This document shows, in pieces, positions 58,301 through 64,000 of a DNA stretch of 64,000 nt; position 1 is the first letter of the stretch, and every line of letters starts with the position of its first letter. The stretch is from Sipunculus nudus (Eukaryota > Annelida > Sipuncula > Golfingiida > Sipunculidae), in the NCBI GenBank assembly GCA_026874595.1, contig JAPPUL010000079.1:2041001-2105000 (forward strand), read 5' to 3'. A program made the position numbers and the translations under genes. The notes beneath the pieces were generated by a model, which was not told where the DNA came from, did not search any database, and saw nothing but the letters and a program-made list of their open reading frames with translations.

Positions 58301-58462
58301 ATTGTTGGTGATATTTAGATATTTATAGCCGTTTCGCTTTAAAAGATGAATAAACTCTTGTTCAAGTGCTGATTCTGATTGATAAGCTTTTGAATTCTTT
58401 AAAACAGGTGTATAATTGGCAACGACAGTGCTATTTGGATTTTCTGCAATTGTATTATACAT
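55376..58462 (-). CDS. hsdR: Type I restriction enzyme R subunit HsdR
   Basis: 1028 residues. ATP-dependent translocase and nuclease that cuts unmethylated DNA together with two HsdM and one HsdS. N-terminal PD-(D/E)xK nuclease: Asp148 in NRYDVTILV, Glu162 and Lys164 in [10 protein letters not shown]. Motor: Walker A [13 protein letters not shown] (about 318-330), DECHRSQFG (421-429), then GFTGTPIF and, in the second RecA domain, [36 protein letters not shown]. Start ATG at 58462 with AAGGAGG. Full length with an intact frame. It is separated from the upstream gene by 244 bp that contain a terminator, so it may have its own promoter. Confidence 0.93.
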   Translation of the reverse strand: [1028 protein letters not shown]

Positions 58463-58622
58463 TAAAAAGCCTCCTTTTCATACAACTTCATACAACAAAA
58501 CTTTTAATGTGTTACGACGCTTATTAATAAACAAACGTATCTTTCTTTTATTATCTTTCTTCTATACTAGTATCTAACTAATATCTAACAAATCCAAGAT
58601 TGTATTATATATAAACTATGCA

Positions 58623-58658
58623 TAATACACTCTGTCTTAATAATACACTCCGTCTTAA
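58623..58658. repeat. 18-bp tandem duplication upstream of hsdR
   Basis: TAATACACTCTGTCTTAA (58623-58640) and TAATACACTCCGTCTTAA (58641-58658) differ by one base. It lies in the region that must hold any separate hsdR promoter. Confidence 0.8.
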
Positions 58659-58660
58659 AA

Positions 58661-58696
58661 GATAAGCTCTTATCGCAAACATTAAAAGAGCTTATC
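58661..58696 (-). terminator. Hairpin between the unknown gene and hsdR
   Basis: GATAAGCTCTT (58661-58671) and AAGAGCTTATC (58686-58696) form a perfect 11-bp stem. On the reverse strand the stem is followed by TTTTAAG. It begins 11 bp past the stop of the unknown gene, so it may end the hsdM-hsdS-unknown transcript. Confidence 0.55.
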
Positions 58697-58706
58697 ACAG
58701 TTATTT

Positions 58707-59360
58707 TTAAACTAACAAATCTACCAACTTATCTCGCCATAATACTCCCTCTAACCGTTCTAAAAATTTATCTGCTAACAAATGTTTGTCTAGTCGAGTT
58801 AATAGCGGTTTCCCTATTTCCTCCGAAGGAGCTCGATTTAAACCTAACTTTTCAATCTCAACTGTGGCTTCACAATATTCAAGTTCAGGACCTGACTCAT
58901 ATAACGTTACAACAAATGTCCGATTTAAAGCTGTTATTATCTTATCGAAACGTTCTTTAAGACCCAAACTTTCGTCGTCAACTAACTCTTTTTGAGATCC
59001 AAAAACTTTCTTTTTTGCTAGCGATTTCAACAAAGCATTTACTGTCTTTGTCAAATCTTTAAGTAACCTGTTAAAAACCTTTTTATCAGAACTACTTGCG
59101 TTGTCTAATAACCCATAAACCTTTTGAAACCTAGTATCTACATCAGCCACCCGTTTTAATTTGCTTAGATACGATCCTTTCATAAGAGTCGAAACACGAA
59201 ACCTGCTTCTTAAATACCTTAAGTTCCTTCGCTTATCTCGCCATCGAGCTATTAGATTTAAATCCTTATCACCCTCATATTTTATTTTTATACCTTTACA
59301 CTTCTCAATCTCATTTTCGTATACCGACATAACCTTAGCTAAATTATCAAACAAATTCAT
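58707..59360 (-). CDS. Unrecognised basic helical protein encoded between hsdS and hsdR
   Basis: 217 residues from the ATG at 59360, chosen because AAAGGAGT lies 8 bp upstream; the frame is open further upstream but without such a site. Sequence is rich in Lys, Arg, Leu and Glu and predicted all-helical: MNLFDNLAKVMSVYENEIEKCKG, then ARWRDKRRNLRYLRSRFRVST and KDLTKTVNALLKSLAKKKVF, and an acidic stretch ESGPELEYCEATVEIEKLGL. No membrane helix, no known catalytic motif. I do not recognise it. The site between hsdS and hsdR is where accessory and defence genes are often inserted, so a role in control of restriction or an added defence function is possible. Confidence 0.6.
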   Translation of the reverse strand: MNLFDNLAKVMSVYENEIEKCKGIKIKYEGDKDLNLIARWRDKRRNLRYLRSRFRVSTLMKGSYLSKLKRVADVDTRFQKVYGLLDNASSSDKKVFNRLLKDLTKTVNALLKSLAKKKVFGSQKELVDDESLGLKERFDKIITALNRTFVVTLYESGPELEYCEATVEIEKLGLNRAPSEEIGKPLLTRLDKHLLADKFLERLEGVLWRDKLVDLLV

Positions 59361-59497
59361 ACTAATACTCCTTTTTCTAACTAGTTCTATAGCAGTATTT
59401 GCCGCAGTAACTCGGAAACCTTTTGTATCTATAATAAATAAACCCCTCTCCAAAAACTAAACTATATATACTGCTTTTTTATCTACATGTCAAGTAA

Positions 59498-60667
59498 TTA
59501 CTTGAATGTTAACAATTTGTTTCTGTAGTGTTCATATTGTTTTTTACGCATGTCTATCTCAGCAGGTAAGCCCTGTGAAATATCATTTACGAGCATATCA
59601 AATTTATCAAGAATAGCAACAATGCGATTTTGCTCATCCATTGAGGGAATAGGAATTTTGAATTTCTCAAGCATTGGCTTTCGAATAGACTTAACTGCTG
59701 CAGTAACCGCATGAGCTAAAATAAAATTCTTGAAATTATTTGTAAAATAATAATAAACAAATTTTGTGTTAATACGTAAGTCATTGAAGGCGATTCTATA
59801 TGCTCGTTGATGAAGTGCGTATTTACCATGTGTATAATGAAAAATATCCCCTACACCCCCCTCTCCTGGAATGATTATAGCTTCTTCGTCAAACTCATAT
59901 GTTTGTATCCTTTTTACTTCTTGTGACCTTATATAGAATGGATACTTGCCCGATATGTCGGCATCTTTAGCATTGCTACTACCTGTTCCAACTTTTGCAA
60001 CTCTCCCAATATTCGTATACTCCACCTCACTCGGGCTTTCCACGTTTTCTGAAAACGACAAAAGTGTGTTTCTATAATATTCATATTGTTTTTTACGAGC
60101 CTCAAGCTCCGTCTCAAGCTCCGTCTCAAGCTCTGTAAAATTATCTAATATCCGTACAATCTCCTCCTGTATCTTAAGAGGCGGAATAGGGATTTTAGTT
60201 TTTTTAATATTATCATTGTATAATCTACTAATAGTTCCTCCATTGGAAACATACCAGTTTACAACTTTATAAAAGTGCCAAAGGTATTTGTTTGTAACAA
60301 TAGTTTCGTCATTATCAATCCAAACAATATTACTATCTTGAAAATAAGCAGGTTTGCCGTCATAAATAACAGTTCTCCCTATTGTTCCCGAAGCGGAAAT
60401 CAATATGTCCCCTTTTTTCGGGAATGAATATTTAGTAAGGTATTCTTCATATAGATTTTGTGAAATGAAAGCGTCAGGCTCTTGCCCAAATGTACCTATT
60501 TTGTAAAAAGGTATATCTCCTGTTGATGTAGTTTGTTTTTTTAGAATACGCTTACACATTTCGACATCACCTATATCACCGAGGGTTTTCCAAGTGATAA
60601 AAGAGCTATCTGAACTTTCAACCCCGCTCGGACAGTACTTTGCTAGTAAATCGTCTATCTTACTCAT
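59498..60667 (-). CDS. hsdS: Type I restriction enzyme specificity subunit HsdS
   Basis: 389 residues with the classical architecture: target-recognition domain 1 (about residues 20-170), a central conserved helix, domain 2 (about 215-360) and a C-terminal conserved helix. The two conserved segments mirror each other: ARKKQYEYYRNTLLSF and MRKKQYEHYRNKLLTF. Just before the first, the helix contains TELE three times, like the spacer repeats of type IC (EcoR124-like) enzymes. The start overlaps the hsdM stop as ATGA. Recognition sequence cannot be predicted from this. Confidence 0.92.
   Translation of the reverse strand: MSKIDDLLAKYCPSGVESSDSSFITWKTLGDIGDVEMCKRILKKQTTSTGDIPFYKIGTFGQEPDAFISQNLYEEYLTKYSFPKKGDILISASGTIGRTVIYDGKPAYFQDSNIVWIDNDETIVTNKYLWHFYKVVNWYVSNGGTISRLYNDNIKKTKIPIPPLKIQEEIVRILDNFTELETELETELEARKKQYEYYRNTLLSFSENVESPSEVEYTNIGRVAKVGTGSSNAKDADISGKYPFYIRSQEVKRIQTYEFDEEAIIIPGEGGVGDIFHYTHGKYALHQRAYRIAFNDLRINTKFVYYYFTNNFKNFILAHAVTAAVKSIRKPMLEKFKIPIPSMDEQNRIVAILDKFDMLVNDISQGLPAEIDMRKKQYEHYRNKLLTFK
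60101..60136 (-). repeat. Three tandem 12-bp units in the central helix of hsdS
   Basis: CTCAAGCTCCGT at 60101-60112 and 60113-60124 and CTCAAGCTCTGT at 60125-60136. On the coding strand each unit reads TELE or its permutation. Being 12 bp, gain or loss keeps the frame and changes the helix by four residues. Confidence 0.92.
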
Positions 60668-62235
60668 TTCCCCCCCCCCTCTAATTCCGCCACTATCGCA
60701 TCTATTTCACGACGAAGCTTATTTTGCCGCTCTACACTACTCTTAATCGAAGCGTTCAACTCTTTAATGTCTATCTTCTCTCGTTTGTCCTCAAGTTCGA
60801 CATACCCTCCTACACTAAGATTATAATCCTTTTCCTTTAGCTCTTCATGATTCACAACACTAGAAAAATACTTTATATCAGCTCTCTTTGTATAACATTC
60901 CAAAATCTTTTTAGCGTTACTTTCACTTAACTTATTCTTTGCATCTCCCCGAACAAATTCATTTGTTGCGTCAATGAACAATACTTGACTATCTACTTTA
61001 TTCTTTTTTAGCACCAATATACAAGTTGCTATCGACGTACCAAAAAATAAATCGCCTGGCAATTGTATAACCGCATCTACATAGTTATTATCTACCAAAT
61101 ACTCCCTAATCTTTTGTTCCACTCCACTACGATACAACACGCCTGGAGATATAACAATAACAGCTGTCCCATTCGTTGCAAGCCACGAAAGACAATGCAT
61201 CACAAAAGCTAAATCTGCCTTTGATTTCGGAGCAAGTACTCCAGCAGGCGTAAACCGCTCGTCATTTATAAGAAGTGGACTATCCTTTCCTTCCCATGCT
61301 ATCGAATAAGGAGGATTTGATACTATTGCTTCAAAAGGTTTGTCATCCCAGTGTTTTGGATCGGTTAACGTATTGCCATGTGCTATGTCAAACCGATCGT
61401 AATTAATATCATGGAAAAACATATTAATTCGACAAAGGTTATATATTGTAAGATTACTCTCTTGTCCAAAAAACCCTTTCCGTACATTTTCTTTCCCCAA
61501 AACCTTGGCAAACTTAAGTAAAAGTGAACCCGAACCACAAGCAGGATCGTATACCTTATTCACCTCTTTCTTCCCAACAACCGTAATTTGTGCAAGCAGT
61601 TGCGAAACCTCCTGCGGTGTAAAGAACTCACCTCCTTTCTTCCCGGCATAAGCTGCATACATTCCTATCAAATATTCATAAGCATCACCAAAAAGATCAA
61701 TTGAGTTGTTGGCATAGCTTCCAAGTTTTAAATCTCCAATAGCGTTTAAAAGATTTGCCAGTTTCTCATTACGTTTTATAACGCTTGCTCCCAATTTATT
61801 ACTATTTACATCTATATCATCAAATAAACCTTTCATATTCTTTGCATTGTCTGTGTCTTGGGCTGAGCTTTCTATATTTTTAAAAACCTTTTCAAGAGTT
61901 TCATTTAGGTTCGAGTCGTTTGGAGCTTGTCTTTTTACATTCTCAAAAAGCTCACTCGGATAAATGAAGAAGCCTTTTTCGTCTAAGATGGTCTCACACG
62001 CCTGTTTGGCGACATTATCATTTAAAGATGCATAATTGAAGTTTTGCTCTCCCGCTTCCTTTTGCTTTTCATTAACATAAGAACTTAGGTTTTCTGAAAT
62101 AAAACGGTAAAACAATATGCCAAGTACGTATTCCTTAGAGTCCCACCCATCAAGAGTGCCACGTAACTTATTGAGAACTTCCCAAATTGTAGCATGCAGA
62201 GCTGCACGCTCTTGTTCTTTTTTTTTATGAACCAT
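60664..62235 (-). CDS. hsdM: Type I restriction enzyme methyltransferase subunit HsdM
   Basis: 523 residues, N6-adenine methyltransferase. The start at 62235 is preferred: AAGGAG lies 5 bp upstream and the protein then opens MVHKKKEQERAALHATIWEVLNKLRG, the family's N-terminal helical domain. SAM-binding motif VYDPACGSGSLLLKF (about 228-242) and catalytic SNPPYSIAW (about 306-314). YAGKKGGEFFTPQEVSQLL is also typical. The last codons are E-G-G-G-K and are written in a run of ten G. Stop overlaps the hsdS start. Confidence 0.93.
   Translation of the reverse strand: MVHKKKEQERAALHATIWEVLNKLRGTLDGWDSKEYVLGILFYRFISENLSSYVNEKQKEAGEQNFNYASLNDNVAKQACETILDEKGFFIYPSELFENVKRQAPNDSNLNETLEKVFKNIESSAQDTDNAKNMKGLFDDIDVNSNKLGASVIKRNEKLANLLNAIGDLKLGSYANNSIDLFGDAYEYLIGMYAAYAGKKGGEFFTPQEVSQLLAQITVVGKKEVNKVYDPACGSGSLLLKFAKVLGKENVRKGFFGQESNLTIYNLCRINMFFHDINYDRFDIAHGNTLTDPKHWDDKPFEAIVSNPPYSIAWEGKDSPLLINDERFTPAGVLAPKSKADLAFVMHCLSWLATNGTAVIVISPGVLYRSGVEQKIREYLVDNNYVDAVIQLPGDLFFGTSIATCILVLKKNKVDSQVLFIDATNEFVRGDAKNKLSESNAKKILECYTKRADIKYFSSVVNHEELKEKDYNLSVGGYVELEDKREKIDIKELNASIKSSVERQNKLRREIDAIVAELEGGGK
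60670..60679 (-). repeat. Ten-G tract (coding strand) at the hsdM-hsdS junction
   Basis: The coding strand reads GA, ten G, AAATGAGTAAG. With ten G, hsdM ends after EGGGK and hsdS starts at the overlapping ATG. With eleven G, the hsdM frame runs through into hsdS in phase. With nine, hsdM ends two codons later (after GGGNE). The read lengths follow from the sequence itself. Confidence 0.92.
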
Positions 62236-62641
62236 TCTGTACTCCTTGCTAAGCTGCCTATAAATCTGCAATTCCTTTCGAAAATGCCAAGATTAGTTCA
62301 ATAATTCGTTAAGATTTTAGCATCTATAATAATCTATTATTTTATATGGTAAAATAGTAGGACATTAGCAAAAAATGTGCATTAAGTCTAAATAATATAG
62401 TATCTTTCTAGATAATGTGCTGTTAGTTTTTTAAGTATTTTTCATTTGATAGTTGCAAAAACGAGCATTCATGAGCAATCTAAATTGAGTATGTGTAAAA
62501 GTACACTGCCGGTTTCATATCTAACAGAATTTAATACTTTCTATAAAATCCTTTTAAAAGGGCTTTATTTTTAGATGTTTTTTAAAGTTAAAAAGCTATG
62601 CTTTAGTTTAGAGTTAGGAATGAAGCAAAAAGGAGAGTTAT
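62236..62641. other. Divergent promoter region between hsdM and the lipoprotein gene
   Basis: 406 bp, AT-rich, with no coding capacity that I recognise. It must contain the promoters for hsdM (reverse) and the lipoprotein gene (forward). No clear operator palindrome was found. Confidence 0.35.
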
Positions 62642-63172
62642 ATGAATAAGATATTAGTATTACTATTTGTAATGTTGTTGGTTTCAAGCTGTGCGACGTC
62701 TAAGCTGATTAAAGTAGACACACGTCTTAATAAAGATGAAGCAAGGGCTCTTCTGGCCAAAGGAAATAATACAATAAAAGGAAGCTCTTTAATTCGTACA
62801 CGAGGAGGGGATGTAGTAACTTGTGCAGGTAATAAAGTATTATTAGTTCCAGCGACATCGTATGCAGTAGATCGTATGGAAAAGCTATTTGGTAATCCGC
62901 TAAAAGGTTTTGTAGAAAAAGTTAATGTAAATGAGGTTAGGACAGATAATAAGTTTGAAGAGAATGAGTATTTAAATCTAACAAAGAGTACAAGATGCGA
63001 TGCTCAAGGGTTTTTTGAATTTAAGGATGTTGCTGATGGTGAGTTTTTTATAACAACGAATATAACTTGGGAACTATTTTATTGGTATTATACTGTAAAG
63101 CAAGGTGGTTCTGTAATGGAAAAAGTAAGTGTTAAGGGTGGAGAGACGAAGGATATTGTTTTAGCTCCATAA
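62642..63172 (+). CDS. Putative lipoprotein
   Basis: 176 residues. Lipoprotein signal peptide MNKILVLLFVMLLVSSCATSKLI with lipobox VSSC, so Cys17 should be acylated. The mature part contains RTRGGDVVTCAGNKVLLVPATSYAVDRMEKLFG and, at the C-terminus, STRCDAQGFFEFKDVADGEFFITTNITWE with a possible carboxypeptidase-regulatory-like beta sandwich fold. AAGGAGAG precedes the ATG. Function unknown; outer-membrane or periplasmic location expected. Confidence 0.7.
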   Translation: MNKILVLLFVMLLVSSCATSKLIKVDTRLNKDEARALLAKGNNTIKGSSLIRTRGGDVVTCAGNKVLLVPATSYAVDRMEKLFGNPLKGFVEKVNVNEVRTDNKFEENEYLNLTKSTRCDAQGFFEFKDVADGEFFITTNITWELFYWYYTVKQGGSVMEKVSVKGGETKDIVLAP

Positions 63173-63227
63173 GTTATAATGCTATTCAACAAAAGTCTCT
63201 AAAAAGATTTAAAGGGAGGAGCTATCT

Positions 63228-63269
63228 ATGTCTTGGTCTTGGCATAGTAATTGGTGGGTATCTGGCTGA
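63228..63269 (+). CDS. Tiny Trp-rich ORF with a good ribosome site
   Basis: 13 codons, MSWSWHSNWWVSG, behind GGGAGGAG 6 bp upstream. Four of 13 residues are Trp. It could be a leader peptide, a small membrane-active peptide or the broken start of a longer gene. No evidence beyond the ribosome site. Confidence 0.3.
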   Translation: MSWSWHSNWWVSG

Positions 63270-63340
63270 TATTTATATTAGTCTCTACTTAAGCATCATT
63301 TTATTCAAATTAGGTCTAACACACATAAAGGGAACAGATA

Positions 63341-63373
63341 AAAGGGATACTTTCTTGTGAAAAGTATCCCTTT
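63341..63373. terminator. Bidirectional terminator
   Basis: A perfect 13-bp stem AAAGGGATACTTT (63341-63353) and AAAGTATCCCTTT (63361-63373) with a 7-nt loop. A/T-rich ends on both sides fit a terminator serving the convergent genes on either side. Confidence 0.85.
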
Positions 63374-63388
63374 ACGTTTAATATATAT

Positions 63389-64000
63389 TTAGTGGACAGG
63401 AATATTTAGATTAAATATAAATATTTGTCCGCCTTGATCTGCTTGATACTTTGCCAAAACTCCTCTAGATTCTCCTTTGCTTTGAACAACGCTAAGCATT
63501 GTGTGTTGGCTTAAAGGCAAGCTTTTTTGTATCATATATTCACCTACTCCATGTAATTCGTTTATTGTGTAGAATTTTCCATTAGGCTTTTTAGCAACTA
63601 AAGCCGAAATATCCCAACTACCAGAGAATTCTGCTGAAGTTGCCTTTGAAAATGTCCCACCGTATGCTGAGGCTTTAGCAGCAGCCCGCGGATTTTTCTT
63701 GCCACCCGCCATCGCAAGAAAATAACCTTGATTAGGCCTCTTCAGTTTAAGCGTTTTTGGATCAATGAGCAAAACAAATTTACGTTCTCCCAACTCGTTA
63801 CCAGAATCTTCGTCAACAATTAATACATCAGCATCGGATGCCTTGATCCATTGTAAACCATCGGGTGCAGTTGTCTTAGCTTTGCCATCTTTCCACACAG
63901 CAGCAGTACTACCTTCTATAGTCCTCCCTCTCCTGCCAACTTCTAACCTTAGTGAGCCATCATATGCACCAACTATTCGAGTAACATCAACAGCAACTGA
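63389..64000 (-). CDS. Unrecognised protein, 5' end outside the window
   Basis: The reverse frame is open from the window edge to the stop at 63389, 203 residues. Visible segments: VDVTRIVGAYDGSLRLEVGRRGRTIEGSTAAVWKDGKAK, then DGLQWIKASDADVLIVDEDSGNELGERKFVLLID, YFLAMAGGKKNPRAAAKASAYGGTFS and NELHGVGEYMIQKSLPLSQHTMLSVVQ. The repeated short beta-strand pattern and acidic DEDSGN loop suggest a beta-propeller or secreted enzyme, perhaps metal-binding, but I cannot name a family. Codon use is less AT-rich than in the hsd genes. Confidence 0.55.
   Translation of the reverse strand, partial: SVAVDVTRIVGAYDGSLRLEVGRRGRTIEGSTAAVWKDGKAKTTAPDGLQWIKASDADVLIVDEDSGNELGERKFVLLIDPKTLKLKRPNQGYFLAMAGGKKNPRAAAKASAYGGTFSKATSAEFSGSWDISALVAKKPNGKFYTINELHGVGEYMIQKSLPLSQHTMLSVVQSKGESRGVLAKYQADQGGQIFIFNLNIPVH

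Overview
The window looks like part of a proteobacterial chromosome, most likely alphaproteobacterial. The glp block (glpR divergent from glpD-S-T-P-Q-DUF2160-V-K) follows the gene order known from Rhizobiales and related Alphaproteobacteria. Most of the DNA is AT-rich. A block at about 14.1-21.5 kb, and one gene at 23.3-24.3 kb, are visibly richer in G+C, so the window is a mosaic. About twenty genes are broken by frameshifts or in-frame stops, and fragments of at least four insertion-sequence types (two IS3-like, IS1595-like, IS30-like) lie between the functional blocks. This fits a lineage in active genome erosion, for example a host-restricted or recently bottlenecked one. No tRNA, rRNA or CRISPR array was seen.

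Layout. 0-3.4 kb: decayed NCS1 permease, decayed GntR/FCD regulator, decayed AAA/DUF4143 ATPase. 3.5-13.7 kb: intact glycerol catabolism operon (GlpR repressor, GlpD dehydrogenase, GlpSTPQV ABC glycerol importer, GlpK kinase). 13.8-21.5 kb: IS3 remnant, then a decayed G+C-richer cassette with peroxiredoxin, ROK regulator, binding-protein ABC transporter, glycerophosphodiester phosphodiesterase and inositol-monophosphatase-like enzyme. 21.6-24.3 kb: TRAP fragment, decayed GyrI-like protein, frameshifted Gfo/Idh dehydrogenase. 24.6-28.2 kb: intact amino-acid ABC importer (gltIJKL-like) with a RidA-family gene. 28.4-29.1 kb: integrase fragment and a fossil hsdR. 29.5-37.6 kb: TRAP transporter (binding protein with one stop), MarR regulator and a fused HyuA-HyuB hydantoinase/5-oxoprolinase, with long palindromes and an 18-C tract in the intergenic spaces. 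38.4-52.9 kb: phenol hydroxylase (dmpKLMNOP) and catechol meta-cleavage pathway in two convergent arms (dmpQ-dmpB-hbp-panE forward; dmpC-E-F-G-H-I-ABM reverse). dmpN and dmpB are broken. 53-63 kb: a PD-(D/E)xK-type nuclease candidate beside fragments of an XRE regulator, a methyltransferase and a DUF3489 protein, followed by a complete type I restriction-modification locus (hsdM, hsdS, unknown gene, hsdR). 62.6-64 kb: a lipoprotein, a tiny Trp-rich ORF, a terminator and an unrecognised partial gene.

How it works together. The glp operon should import glycerol and convert it through glycerol-3-phosphate to dihydroxyacetone phosphate. The decayed neighbour cassette would have supplied glycerol-3-phosphate from a glycerophosphodiester. 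The dmp arms would take phenol to pyruvate and acetyl-CoA, but ring hydroxylation and ring cleavage are both interrupted in this copy. The most interesting locus is the type I R-M system. It has a 10-G tract at the hsdM/hsdS overlap, where one added G would fuse M to S in frame. It also has a three-unit TELE repeat in the centre of HsdS, and an uncharacterised protein between hsdS and hsdR. Together these suggest a methylation system able to switch state and specificity.
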